NCBI GenBank assembly: GCA_045643885.1
Contig: JAZRFY010000027.1
Span: 24,265-88,264 of the forward strand
Source: RGIG4608 sp045643885
GTDB lineage: Bacteria > Bacillota > Clostridia > Oscillospirales > CAG-272
Direction of reading: 5' to 3'
DNA length: 64,000 nucleotides
Part shown: piece after piece, positions 54,106 through 62,615 of the stretch
How positions within the stretch are numbered: the stretch's first letter is position 1
Layout of the letters: each line of letters opens with the position of its first letter
Translations under genes and position numbers: made by a program
The notes under the pieces: model-generated
Told to the model about the DNA's origin: nothing
Databases searched by the model: none
What the model saw: the letters and a program-made list of their open reading frames with translations, nothing else

Positions 54106-55452
54106 ATGGATTATATAAATCGCTATATTTCGGGAGCTTTAGTGCCAATATCAATATTGCTTTTGGGAATTTACTTTCTGCTCAAATTAAAGGGTAAACC
54201 GTTTACTGATTCAAAGCTTATGAAATCCATATTCAAAAAGGAAGGGAAGGAATCAGGCATAAGGGCAGTGATGCTTGCACTTGCAGGCACGTTGGGTGTT
54301 GGCAATATCGTGGGTGTGGCCTCCGCCATCGCACTTGGAGGAGCAGGCGCAGTATTTTGGATGTGGATAAGTGCTTTTCTTGCAATGATACTTAAATATG
54401 CAGAGGTCGTTTTAGCGCTGCTTCATAGACGAATAAGAGATGACGGATATTTCGGCGGAGCTATGTATTATATGAGTGACTATTTTGATTTTGTTAATCG
54501 CTTCCTTTCGGGGAAGATATTCGTTTTCACATTTACAGTTTTTTGTCTTATAAACGGATTTACTATGGGTGGAATGATACAGTCAAATGCGATTTCCGAA
54601 TCTGTAAATATGACTTTTCGGATCGATAGAAAGACAGTCGGTCTTGCTCTTGTCATTGTGTTAGTAATAGTTTTTTTATTTAACGGAAAACGAATATTTT
54701 CCATGTGTGAAAAGCTTGTCCCACTTGTCAGCCTGATATATCTCGTTATGTCCATAGCAGTTATATTGCTTTCGTATGAAAGGATACCCACCATATTTTG
54801 TGAAATTATAACCGACGCATTTTCATTTGAATCGGCAGGTGCAGGAGCATTTGGTTTTTTGCTTTCCAGATCCTTGCGATACGGCACGATAAGAGGACTG
54901 TTTTCCAATGAGGCAGGATGTGGTACTTCTCCCATTGCACACGCTACGGCCAATACTAAATCTCCTTGTAAACAGGGAGTTCTTGGTATAATGGAGGTGT
55001 TTATTGATACCATAGTTGTGTGCTCCTTGACCGCCTTTGTAATATTAATAAATAAGGAGGTATCCTTTGCCTTTGAATCAAGTCCGATTTTGATGGTTTT
55101 TGCTTCGTTTCAAGCAAGCCTTGGCGGAATATCCCAAATGCTTTTGACCGTTTGTATATGCTTGTTTGCTTTAGCTACTATAATATGCTGGGGATACTAC
55201 GGAAAGGAATGCATCTACTATTTCAATAAAGGTAGAATAAGTGAAAAAACATATTACATTTTATACATAATTACAGTGTATTTCGGCACTTATATCAATC
55301 TCGATTTCGTTTGGGAGGTTGCCGATCTTGCCGTCGGAATTATGACACTTATGAATCTCTTTGTACTGTATAAAATGCGAGGGGAAATAATCTCAGTTAC
55401 TGAAGGGGATAATAAAAAGAGCCCTCGAAGAAGGGCTCTTAAAATCAGATAA
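54106..55452 (+). CDS. Sodium:alanine symporter family transporter
   Basis: A 448-residue membrane protein of the AGCS family, which imports alanine or glycine with sodium. The family signature is seen as AGTLGVGNIVGVASAIALGG followed by AVFWMW, and the GLFSNEAGCGTSPIAHATA region is the second conserved motif. Of two adjacent ATGs the second is better spaced from GAGG. Its C-terminal codons overlap the terminator and the last eight bases of the convergent homoserine dehydrogenase gene. It is somewhat diverged, so the substrate is uncertain. Confidence 0.88.
   Translation: MDYINRYISGALVPISILLLGIYFLLKLKGKPFTDSKLMKSIFKKEGKESGIRAVMLALAGTLGVGNIVGVASAIALGGAGAVFWMWISAFLAMILKYAEVVLALLHRRIRDDGYFGGAMYYMSDYFDFVNRFLSGKIFVFTFTVFCLINGFTMGGMIQSNAISESVNMTFRIDRKTVGLALVIVLVIVFLFNGKRIFSMCEKLVPLVSLIYLVMSIAVILLSYERIPTIFCEIITDAFSFESAGAGAFGFLLSRSLRYGTIRGLFSNEAGCGTSPIAHATANTKSPCKQGVLGIMEVFIDTIVVCSLTAFVILINKEVSFAFESSPILMVFASFQASLGGISQMLLTVCICLFALATIICWGYYGKECIYYFNKGRISEKTYYILYIITVYFGTYINLDFVWEVADLAVGIMTLMNLFVLYKMRGEIISVTEGDNKKSPRRRALKIR
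55411..55440 (-). terminator. Terminator of hom inside the symporter coding end
   Basis: On the minus strand AAGAGCCCT and AGGGCTCTT (55432-55440 with 55417-55425) form a hairpin followed by TTTTTATTA. It lies wholly within the last codons of the plus-strand gene. Confidence 0.85.
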
Positions 55453-56626
55453 TGGGGTATATCTTGTATTCATTTGAGATGGAGCTTGCTATCTCGTGGC
55501 TGGTCGCATCGCTTATAGCCTCGGTAATGAATGCAGTTACATCTGCATCCTTTACATACGTTCCGCCGTCAACCCATCCGTTAACGATGATGCAACGGTT
55601 GCACAAATAATCATTGTTGTTTGCAATGTGCTCATCATTTGCATCAGTCCATGAAATTGAAGGAATCTGTTCGTTGTCCATTTTCTCAACGATATCCATG
55701 ATGTCTGCAACTACTGCACTTGCAGTGGGGAGCTTACCTGCGCCCTTGCCGTAGAAGAGAACCTTGTCAAGCATATTCGCACCAACGAGAATTCCGTTGT
55801 AAACGTCGGAAATATGAGCCAAGGGATTTGAGAGGGGGACAAATCTTGGAGAAACAGATGCATAGATCTTTCCGTTTATTTGTTCGGAATGACCGATGAG
55901 CTTGATTGTATAGCCAAGAGACTTGGCAGCTGCAAAATCACTTGCAGTTATCTTGGTAATACCTGTGCAAGAAATTTTTTCGGGATTTACACATTTGCCA
56001 TAAGCCAGTGATGAAAGGATGACTATCTTTCTTGCAGCATCAAGACCTTCAACGTCTGCAGTGGGATCAGCCTCTGCATACCCCTTTGCCTGAGCATCCT
56101 TGAGCGCACTCTCAAATGACGTGCCGTGCTCGTTCATCTGAGTGAGGATATAGTTTGTTGTGCCGTTCAGGATTCCGTCAATGCTTGTGATTTTGTTTGA
56201 TACAAGGTCATTATTGATTGGACGGATAATGGGAATACCGCCACCAACACTTGCCTCGAAAAGATATCTTACGTTGTTTCTTTTTGCGATTTGCAAGAGC
56301 TCCGTGCCGAATTTTGCAACAACCTCTTTGTTGGAGGTTACAACGTTTTTGCCTGCCTCAAGAGCTGCCTTTGAAAAATCGTATGCAGGATGTGATCCAC
56401 CCATCATCTCAGCAACGATGGAAATCTCGGGATCATTTAAAATGATATTGAAATCGTGAACTACCTTATCACCGAATGGGGAGTCGGGAAAATCTCTGAG
56501 GTCGAGTATATATTTAATTTCTATGGACTTTGAAAGCTTGTCCTCGATTATGCTTTTGTTTTGAGTCAAGACCTCGGCAACACCGCTGCCGACAACGCCG
56601 AATCCTAAAATGGCTATCTTTTTCAT
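55445..56626 (-). CDS. hom: Homoserine dehydrogenase
   Basis: A 393-residue enzyme that reduces aspartate semialdehyde to homoserine for threonine and methionine synthesis. The NAD(P) fold is ILGFGVVGSGVAEVL, NVVTSNKEVVAKFG holds the nucleotide site, EASVGGGIPIIRPI and GILNGTTNYILTQM are catalytic-domain signatures, and ADPTADVEGLDAARK binds substrate. The C-terminal 70 residues are shorter than a standard ACT domain, so feedback control by threonine may be absent or altered. GGAG lies six bases before the ATG. Confidence 0.95.
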   Translation of the reverse strand: MKKIAILGFGVVGSGVAEVLTQNKSIIEDKLSKSIEIKYILDLRDFPDSPFGDKVVHDFNIILNDPEISIVAEMMGGSHPAYDFSKAALEAGKNVVTSNKEVVAKFGTELLQIAKRNNVRYLFEASVGGGIPIIRPINNDLVSNKITSIDGILNGTTNYILTQMNEHGTSFESALKDAQAKGYAEADPTADVEGLDAARKIVILSSLAYGKCVNPEKISCTGITKITASDFAAAKSLGYTIKLIGHSEQINGKIYASVSPRFVPLSNPLAHISDVYNGILVGANMLDKVLFYGKGAGKLPTASAVVADIMDIVEKMDNEQIPSISWTDANDEHIANNNDYLCNRCIIVNGWVDGGTYVKDADVTAFITEAISDATSHEIASSISNEYKIYPII

Positions 56627-56715
56627 AACAATCTCCGTTCTGTACTAAATTTTGACATTATTTTTATTATTAATTATATCATATCATAAAATTGCTTAAA
56701 AAGCAAATAAAACTA

Positions 56716-56743
56716 TTGAAAAAAATAAAAAATATGGTAAAAT
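56716..56743 (+). promoter_or_regulatory. Promoter of the DUF4364 gene
   Basis: TTGAAA and TAAAAT are 16 bases apart, 38 bases before the start; it diverges from hom. Confidence 0.6.
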
Positions 56744-56781
56744 ATATATTAGATAAAAATACACTGTTATGGAGGACTGAA

Positions 56782-57336
56782 ATGGCTTCAAGCGCTATTG
56801 GAAGCAAAAAGAACGTTAAGATATTCGTTTTGTATCTTATGGAAAATATAAATTACCCACTTGATTATGCAACACTCAACGATATCATTATGCAAACGGA
56901 TTACGTTATGTATCTTGATTTTGCTGAAAGCTTTCACGAGATGATTGATGCAGGGCTTATTCTTGAGATCCCCGGTGAAGAGGAGAACATCCCCATGTAT
57001 ATCGTGTCCGATAAGGGCAAATATGTGGCAAGGGAATTGAATTCCGATATTCTTGCATCTATTCTTGATAAGAGCTTGTCTGCAGCACTTCGTTATCTTG
57101 ATTTCAGGAAGAGAGGTGTTGAGGCTAAGGCAATCATTACAAAGCGTGACGACGGTAGATATGACGTTGAATGCAAAATGATTGAAAAGGGAGAGATTAT
57201 CTATTCAACAAAGGTAATTGTGGATACTATTCAGAGAGCAGAGAAGATGAAAGAGAACTTTTACGGCAGACCTGAGGGTATCTATAAGGCAACACTCGCG
57301 CTTTTGGCGGGTAACGTGAATTTCTTGCTTGATTAA
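56782..57336 (+). CDS. DUF4364 family protein
   Basis: A 184-residue protein recognised as DUF4364 by KIFVLYLMENINYPLDYATL and the DYVMYLDFAESFHEMID segment, which look like a winged-helix fold. The C-terminal half is alpha/beta with no membrane segment. The ATG at 56782 follows GGAGG; the frame runs further upstream but overlaps the promoter. It may be a small DNA-binding protein; function is not established. Confidence 0.8.
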   Translation: MASSAIGSKKNVKIFVLYLMENINYPLDYATLNDIIMQTDYVMYLDFAESFHEMIDAGLILEIPGEEENIPMYIVSDKGKYVARELNSDILASILDKSLSAALRYLDFRKRGVEAKAIITKRDDGRYDVECKMIEKGEIIYSTKVIVDTIQRAEKMKENFYGRPEGIYKATLALLAGNVNFLLD

Positions 57337-57400
57337 TTGTTAAAATTAACAAAAACTTATTAAAAAATTCAAATTTTTCAGAAAAATCGACAAATTTTTG

Positions 57401-57428
57401 TTGACATTTTGGAAAAATGTAGTATAAT
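57401..57428 (+). promoter_or_regulatory. Promoter of the sigma factor gene
   Basis: TTGACA and TATAAT are 16 bases apart, 33 bases before the start. Confidence 0.85.
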
Positions 57429-57460
57429 TATATATATAAAGTAAGTGTTTTGGCGGTATG

Positions 57461-58039
57461 ATGGTTATTAAAGATAATAAAGAGATAAATAAATTGATAG
57501 ATCTTGTTATTTCAGGTGATTCCGGTGCTTTTTCGGCACTCGTTGACCGATATAACCCCATGCTTAAAAAGATACTTAGCTCATATACTACTGATGAAAT
57601 GTCCAAAGAAGACGTTGAAGACCTTGGTCAAGAGGAGCTTATCGCATTTTATCGCGCGATAATAAATTTTGATAGGGAGCAAAACGATGTTGAGTTTGGA
57701 CTCTATGCAAAGATTTGCGTTACAAATAGCATGATTTCTTATAAGCGCGCAGCTGCTAAGAAATCTAACGAATCACTTATAGGCGACGAGGAGATGAATT
57801 CAATTACAGATCCCGACGGCGAGGTTTCCGAGTTCTTTCAAAGACAAGAAAGTGAGAGAGAGCTTGGAGAGCAGATTGAGAAGACACTTTCTCAATATGA
57901 AAATGAAGTTTGGGCATATTACGTCAACGGTTATTCCTCAAAAGAAATTGCCACCAAGCTTAACTCAAGCGAAAAGTCAATCGATAATGCTATTTTCAGA
58001 ATCAGACGAAAGTTGAAAACTCTGCTGATAGCAGATTGA
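57461..58039 (+). CDS. Sigma-70 family RNA polymerase sigma factor
   Basis: A 192-residue sigma factor with region 2 (DVEDLGQEELIAFYRAIINF, typical -10 recognition helix) and a C-terminal region 4 helix-turn-helix (NGYSSKEIATKLNSSEKSI followed by DNAIFRIRRKLK). It looks closest to the SigH/extracytoplasmic group. Two adjacent ATGs exist; the second is slightly better spaced from a weak GGCGG. No anti-sigma factor with a clear membrane segment follows, but a zinc-ribbon protein gene does. Its regulon is unknown. Confidence 0.85.
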   Translation: MVIKDNKEINKLIDLVISGDSGAFSALVDRYNPMLKKILSSYTTDEMSKEDVEDLGQEELIAFYRAIINFDREQNDVEFGLYAKICVTNSMISYKRAAAKKSNESLIGDEEMNSITDPDGEVSEFFQRQESERELGEQIEKTLSQYENEVWAYYVNGYSSKEIATKLNSSEKSIDNAIFRIRRKLKTLLIAD

Positions 58040-58041
58040 TA

Positions 58042-58103
58042 TACCCATTTAGCTTAATAAAAGCGCTCGCAAGAGAGATGTCGGTTAAAATCCGGCAGGG
58101 GCA
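58042..58103 (+). ncRNA. Degenerate tRNA-like sequence without an anticodon arm
   Basis: The segment folds like a shrunken tRNA: TAGCTT..AAGC forms a D-arm with the stem GCTT/AAGC (58052-58064), CTC-GCAA-GAG (58066-58075) is a tiny tetraloop hairpin where the anticodon arm should be, and GTCGG TTAAAAT CCGGC (58080-58096) is a T-arm. TACCCAT and AGGGGCA pair at five of seven positions as an acceptor stem. There is no CCA and no anticodon, so it is probably a relic or a regulatory mimic, not a working tRNA. Confidence 0.4.
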
Positions 58104-58136
58104 ATAAAAATTCCAATCAAAGTGAGGACAAAACCA

Positions 58137-58454
58137 ATGTACGAAAACGAAGAAAAAGTTGTAGAGGTTGCTGAATTTCAGGACGAAACTCTTGTATGCA
58201 AGGATTGCGGAAAGGAATTCGTATTCACAGCAGGTGAGCAGGCATTTTACAAAGAAAAAGGCTTTATGAATAAGCCTAAGGCTTGCAAGGCATGCCGTGA
58301 TGCTAAGAAGAACGCACAGAGAGAGCCCCGTGAGTATTTCACAGTTACATGCTCTGAGTGTGGCAATGAAGCAAAGGTAACCTTCCAGCCCTCTGAAGAC
58401 AGACCTGTTTACTGTAGCGAATGCTTCGCTAAGAGAAGACAGCCTAGAGATTGA
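58137..58454 (+). CDS. Small double zinc-ribbon protein
   Basis: A 105-residue protein of the CxxC zinc-ribbon type: CKDCGKEFVFTAGEQ and KACKACRDAKK form the first ribbon, and CSECGNEAKVTFQP and VYCSECFAKRR the second. The start at 58137 follows GAGG; a GTG 15 bases earlier would overlap that site. Such proteins are common in Clostridia and of unknown role. Lying just after the sigma factor, it might sense redox or metal, but this is inference. Confidence 0.82.
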   Translation: MYENEEKVVEVAEFQDETLVCKDCGKEFVFTAGEQAFYKEKGFMNKPKACKACRDAKKNAQREPREYFTVTCSECGNEAKVTFQPSEDRPVYCSECFAKRRQPRD

Positions 58455-58486
58455 TATACATTTTAATTAATATATATAGTTTCTGA

Positions 58487-58521
58487 AAAGACAAGGAGCA
58501 TATGCTCCTTGTCTTTTTGTG
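58487..58521 (+). terminator. Terminator after the zinc-ribbon gene
   Basis: A perfect 32-base palindrome (58487-58518) starts with AAAAGACAAGG and ends in TTTT, with a T run continuing. Confidence 0.9.
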
Positions 58522-58552
58522 AAAAAATATTTGTAATATATGAAAAAGCTCT

Positions 58553-58581
58553 TGCAATGGTAAAATGTTTGTGCTATAATT
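58553..58581 (+). promoter_or_regulatory. Promoter of the MATE gene
   Basis: TTGCAA and TATAAT are 17 bases apart. Confidence 0.8.
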
Positions 58582-58607
58582 TATCGATTCGAAATTGAGG
58601 TGAATTT

Positions 58608-59975
58608 ATGGCGTTATTTTCAAAAAAGGATATAAGCATAATCGAAGGTCCGATTTTGCCCAATATGATAAAATATGCATTGCCGATAATGTTGGCTAAC
58701 GTGCTTCAGCTGTTCTATAGCTCGGCAGATATGATGATTCTTTCACAGTTTTGTTCCGATGCGAATGCACGTGGATCAGTAGGATGCACAGGTGCTCTCA
58801 TCAATTTGATATTCGGTGTGTTTATCGGTCTTGGAGCAGGCGTTTCCGTAACCTTGGCTCAAAGCATAGGAGCAGGTGACAAAGAAAAATCATCAAAGGT
58901 TGTTCACACCGCCTTTTGCCTTGCGATCATTCTTGGCGCAATCGTTACTGTGATAGGAAATTTCTTGGCCCATCCTATACTTGTTTTGATGGGTACGCTT
59001 CCTGAATTTATTGACGGTGCAACTCTTTACGTTAGAATATTCTTTTGTGGATCAATTGCAAATATGATATATAATTTCTTTTCGGGAATACTTCGTTCCC
59101 GAGGAGATACTGTTCGCCCCTTGATTTTCTCAATGGTCGGTGGATGCGTTAACGTTGTTTTGAATTTCATTTTTGTTAAATTCTTCGGAATGGGTGTTGA
59201 GGGTGTTGCAATAGCAACTATTGTATCACAGTTGATATCTGCTATTCTTGTCATAAACCATATGACCAAGCTTAATGATGAGTGCCGTCTTTATTTCAAA
59301 AAGCTTGCTATTGACGTTGCGTCATTGAAGCAGCTTGTAAAAATAGGATTGCCTGCAGGAGTTCAAGGCTCACTCTTCTCATTGTCAAATATGGTGCTTC
59401 AGTGGGGATATAATTCTTTGCAGGTGCCTGCGATAGTAAATGCAAACAGTGCAGCTATGTATATCGATGGATACATATACAATATTCTCAATGCATTTTA
59501 TCACACATGTCTTACTTTCTGCTCACAAAACTTTGGTGCTAAAAAATTTGATAGAGTTAAAAAGGTTTGTTTTTCAGGAGTTGCATTGGCAAGTAGTGTT
59601 GGATTGCTTTTGGGAGTGTTCGTAGTATTGTTTGCCAAGCCACTTTTGAGTGCTTTCAAGGTAACTCCTGAAGAATTAGGTTATGCAACGATCAGACTCG
59701 TTATAATCGGACTCCCATATTTCTTGTGTGGAATAATGGAGGTCGGATCGGCTCTTTTGCGTTCGATTGGATATTCTTTTAAAGCGCTTGTAGTAACCTT
59801 TTTAGGCTCATGCTTACTTAGAGTGGTGTGGGTGTTTACAATATTTGCAAACTCTTCCAATATAGAAACACTTTATTTGTCATATCCGATATCATGGCTT
59901 GTGACAGCTGCTACACTTCTTTTAATGTTCTTCTTTAGCTATAAGAAAGAGAAGAAGATTGCAATGCTTAAGTAA
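58608..59975 (+). CDS. MATE family efflux transporter
   Basis: A 455-residue membrane protein with twelve hydrophobic segments in two related halves. IIEGPILPNMIKYALPIM and SSADMMILSQF are the usual N-terminal MATE pattern; GLGAGVSVTLAQSIGAGDKE lies in the conserved first half and GLPAGVQGSLFSLSNMVLQ starts the second. It would export drugs or metabolites using a sodium or proton gradient. A GAGGTGA ribosome-binding site precedes the ATG. Confidence 0.92.
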   Translation: MALFSKKDISIIEGPILPNMIKYALPIMLANVLQLFYSSADMMILSQFCSDANARGSVGCTGALINLIFGVFIGLGAGVSVTLAQSIGAGDKEKSSKVVHTAFCLAIILGAIVTVIGNFLAHPILVLMGTLPEFIDGATLYVRIFFCGSIANMIYNFFSGILRSRGDTVRPLIFSMVGGCVNVVLNFIFVKFFGMGVEGVAIATIVSQLISAILVINHMTKLNDECRLYFKKLAIDVASLKQLVKIGLPAGVQGSLFSLSNMVLQWGYNSLQVPAIVNANSAAMYIDGYIYNILNAFYHTCLTFCSQNFGAKKFDRVKKVCFSGVALASSVGLLLGVFVVLFAKPLLSAFKVTPEELGYATIRLVIIGLPYFLCGIMEVGSALLRSIGYSFKALVVTFLGSCLLRVVWVFTIFANSSNIETLYLSYPISWLVTAATLLLMFFFSYKKEKKIAMLK

Positions 59976-59983
59976 ATAAACAT

Positions 59984-60018
59984 AAATGGCAGGGAATAAA
60001 TAAATCCCTGCCATTTTT
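59984..60018. terminator. Bidirectional terminator between the MATE and spoVAE genes
   Basis: AAATGGCAGGGA and TCCCTGCCATTT (59984-59995, 60005-60016) form the stem, followed by a T run. Confidence 0.9.
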
Positions 60019-60387
60019 TTATTTTTTCCATTTTCCTTTTGCAAAGATCGCTGCAATGTATCCCAAACACAGTGCCGCAGTAGTGCCACCTGCAGCAGCA
60101 GTCATACCACCGGTGATCGCACCGATAAGACCTTTTTCTTCAACGGCTTTTTTAATTCCTTTTGCAATATTGTATCCAAATCCCGTCAGTGGAGTGGTAG
60201 CTCCTGCACCAACAAGCTTTGCAAAAGGCTCATATATCCCGATTGCTCCTAAAATGACACCTGCAATCACGTATGAAACAAGTATTTTTGCGGGAGTTAG
60301 CCTGGTTTTGTCGATCAATATTTGTGCTATCGCACACAGTGTGCCACCTGCTAAAAAGGAAAGAAAATATTTTGAAATATCCATCAT
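60019..60387 (-). CDS. spoVAE: Stage V sporulation protein AE
   Basis: A 122-residue small membrane protein of the SpoVAE (AEb) family, with four hydrophobic segments: FLAGGTLCAIAQILIDKTRL, PAKILVSYVIAGVILGAIGI, a central Gly-rich loop and the C-terminal CLGYIAAIFAKG. SpoVA proteins move dipicolinic acid into the spore and out at germination. It overlaps spoVAD by four bases. Confidence 0.93.
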   Translation of the reverse strand: MMDISKYFLSFLAGGTLCAIAQILIDKTRLTPAKILVSYVIAGVILGAIGIYEPFAKLVGAGATTPLTGFGYNIAKGIKKAVEEKGLIGAITGGMTAAAGGTTAALCLGYIAAIFAKGKWKK

Positions 60388-61388
60388 ATATCCTCCGTTC
60401 CTTCAAGAAGTATCAAATGTGCAATTGCAGGAATGCTTAATCCTTGTTTAAGGCTTGACGGACTCATCATAGCCCCCGTCCCAATGACAATTGCGTTTTT
60501 GAGTTCACCGCTTCTGAGCCTTGGTAATATATACGAGGCTAAAACCACGGCAGAGCAACCGCAACCCGATCCTCCCGAATGCACGTCCTGAGCTTGAGGA
60601 TCAAAAATAAGATTGCCACAATCATAGTTGATCAAATCGATATCATATCCTTCAATTTTCATTATTTCCTTTAAGATTTTACTTCCTTCCATTCCAAGAT
60701 CACCCGTAAATATTGCATCGTAATCCTCAGGAGAGGTGCCGGACTGCTTGAAAAATCGAAGCAAGGTGTCAATTGCGGCAGGAGCCATAGCAGCTCCCAT
60801 GTTGGCAGCATCGTTTATTCCTTTGTCAATTACGATTCCCGGCAAAGCCTTGGTGATCTTTATTCCACTACTATGCTTGTTTCCTACAATGAAGGCAGCA
60901 GAGCCGGTTACCGTCCATTGAGCAGTTGGTGAGCGTTGTCCTCCGTATTCAAGAGGAGTTCTGTATTGCTGCTCGGCAGAACAAAAATGCGACGAAGAGA
61001 TGGTTGCGCATCTGCCTAAATGTCCATTGGTGATGAGAAGGGAAGCAAGCATTAACCCTTCCACTGCAGTTGAACACGCACCGTATAAACCGAAGTAAGG
61101 GATATCGAAGTCAAGCAATCCATAGGCAGAGCCCGTGCATTGATTCAATAAATCACCGGCAAACATGGCATCTATGTCGCACTCTTTGAAATGGGACTTT
61201 TCCAAAACGTGCTTAAGTGCAAGTCTTTGCATCTCGCTTTCGGATTTTTCCCAGGTGCTTTGGTTAAATCGGTCGGTCGAATCGAATAAATCAAAGCATT
61301 CTCCAAGTGGGCCTTCGTGCTCCTTGTGACCGACTATAGACGATGCTTCGATAATTTTTGCATTAACGTTTAAAATTTGATTTTTCAT
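60384..61388 (-). CDS. spoVAD: Stage V sporulation protein AD
   Basis: A 334-residue SpoVAD with a thiolase-like fold that binds dipicolinic acid. Family segments are FAGDLLNQCTGSAYG, GLYGACSTAVEGLMLAS, GGQRSPTAQWTVTGSAAFIV and DVHSGGSGCGCSAVVL. ATG 61388 has only a short GGGG upstream; an extended upstream frame is unlikely since the family starts here. spoVAC, normally the preceding gene, is absent; the region upstream is a divergent gene. The pair shows that this organism carries a sporulation programme or its remains. Confidence 0.95.
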   Translation of the reverse strand: MKNQILNVNAKIIEASSIVGHKEHEGPLGECFDLFDSTDRFNQSTWEKSESEMQRLALKHVLEKSHFKECDIDAMFAGDLLNQCTGSAYGLLDFDIPYFGLYGACSTAVEGLMLASLLITNGHLGRCATISSSHFCSAEQQYRTPLEYGGQRSPTAQWTVTGSAAFIVGNKHSSGIKITKALPGIVIDKGINDAANMGAAMAPAAIDTLLRFFKQSGTSPEDYDAIFTGDLGMEGSKILKEIMKIEGYDIDLINYDCGNLIFDPQAQDVHSGGSGCGCSAVVLASYILPRLRSGELKNAIVIGTGAMMSPSSLKQGLSIPAIAHLILLEGTEDI

Positions 61389-61508
61389 ATAAACCCCATT
61401 GATTGTAATATAAATATATTTTTTACTTACCAAGGAAAATTATACTTTGCTTTGAAAAAACAGTGAAAAATATGAGTATAATATAACGATTAATCAAAGG
61501 AGAATTTT

Positions 61509-62585
61509 ATGGATAAAATCGATTATAGGGAACTTGCATTTAAGATATTTTGTTTTGGAGCAATAGGTTTTCTTTGCATCTTCTTTTTTAAATATGCTCT
61601 TGGATATTTGTTGCCGTTTTTGCTTTCTTGGGGAGTGGCATATCTGGTCTATCCTTTGGCAAATGAGCTTTCAATGAAAATTAAGATTTCAAGAAAAGTA
61701 TGCTCGTTTATTTTGATTTTTTCGTTTTTGATTATTATTGCATCGATTATCTTTTTGATAGGTAATAGAGTACTTTTTGAAATTCAAAATTTAATTTATT
61801 CCTTAAACAATAATACGGGAGCTGTCTCTGAGTATTTACAAAAGATAATCGACCTTTTAAACGAGTTGAGAAATAGTATACCGTTTCTTAACGATGCCGA
61901 AAACGAGGAGCTTTCCGGATTAATAAAAGAGAATGTCAATAGATTCGTGAATGCGATCTGGGAGGGACTTTTGTCAAGCCTTGGTTCAGCAGTTCCGAAT
62001 CTTGCCGCCCAGGTCGTTACGTCACTTCCCAATATTTTGCTGTCCTCACTTGTAGCAATTGTTTCGTGCTTTTATTTTGCTATGGACATAGATTTGCTCC
62101 ATATCAAACTGAAGGGAATATTGCCCCCTAAAATAGTCGATGTCTTAAGAGGCGTAAAAAGAAAGCTCGGTATTGGTTTTAAAAAATATATCAAGGCATA
62201 TGTGTTGATATTTCTGCTAACCTTTTGCGAATTGCTCGTTGGATTTTTGATGTTAAAAATAGACTATGCGTTCGTGTTGGCTCTTGTGATAGCATTCGTT
62301 GATTTTTTGCCCGTCCTTGGAACAGGAGCAATTCTTTTGCCCTGGGGCATCATATTAATATTAATGAATAATATTTCAATGGGAGTTGGCATTTTGATTT
62401 TGTTTGTGGTGACTACAGTGGTAAGACAAATTGCCGAGCCTAAAATAGTTGGCGATAGCCTTGGCGTTCATCCCCTTATAACGTTGGCTGCCATCTATTT
62501 GGGATATCGCATTTTGGGAATATGGGGAATGATTTTAGCCCCGCTTGTTGCTTTGCTTTTGCTTTCCAAGGAAGCACAAGCATAA
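61509..62585 (+). CDS. AI-2E family membrane protein, YtvI-like
   Basis: A 358-residue membrane protein with about seven hydrophobic segments and the AI-2E family ending (VRQIAEPKIVGDSLGVHP and AAIYLGYRILGIWGMILAPL). The long central amphipathic region (EIQNLIYSLNNNTGAVSEYL) is typical. Within spore formers such proteins include YtvI, expressed in sporulation; location beside spoVA supports that, without proof. A TATAAT at 61477-61482 lies upstream but its -35 is unclear. Confidence 0.82.
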   Translation: MDKIDYRELAFKIFCFGAIGFLCIFFFKYALGYLLPFLLSWGVAYLVYPLANELSMKIKISRKVCSFILIFSFLIIIASIIFLIGNRVLFEIQNLIYSLNNNTGAVSEYLQKIIDLLNELRNSIPFLNDAENEELSGLIKENVNRFVNAIWEGLLSSLGSAVPNLAAQVVTSLPNILLSSLVAIVSCFYFAMDIDLLHIKLKGILPPKIVDVLRGVKRKLGIGFKKYIKAYVLIFLLTFCELLVGFLMLKIDYAFVLALVIAFVDFLPVLGTGAILLPWGIILILMNNISMGVGILILFVVTTVVRQIAEPKIVGDSLGVHPLITLAAIYLGYRILGIWGMILAPLVALLLLSKEAQA

Positions 62586-62615
62586 AAAGCTTTCCAACGT
62601 ATTCATTGGAAAGCT
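62583..62615 (-). terminator. Terminator of the DUF421-DUF4363 unit
   Basis: On the minus strand AGCTTTCCAA (62606-62615) pairs with TTGGAAAGCT (62588-62597) and is followed by TTTTT. It overlaps the end of the AI-2E gene. Confidence 0.75.

Noticed and set aside
58042..58103. Functional tRNA
   Set aside because: There is no anticodon arm, two acceptor mismatches and no CCA, so it is reported only as tRNA-like.
61389..61440. Forespore sigma-G promoter for spoVAD
   Set aside because: I looked for TGAATA and CATACTA-like boxes at the proper distance and saw only weak AT-rich matches.
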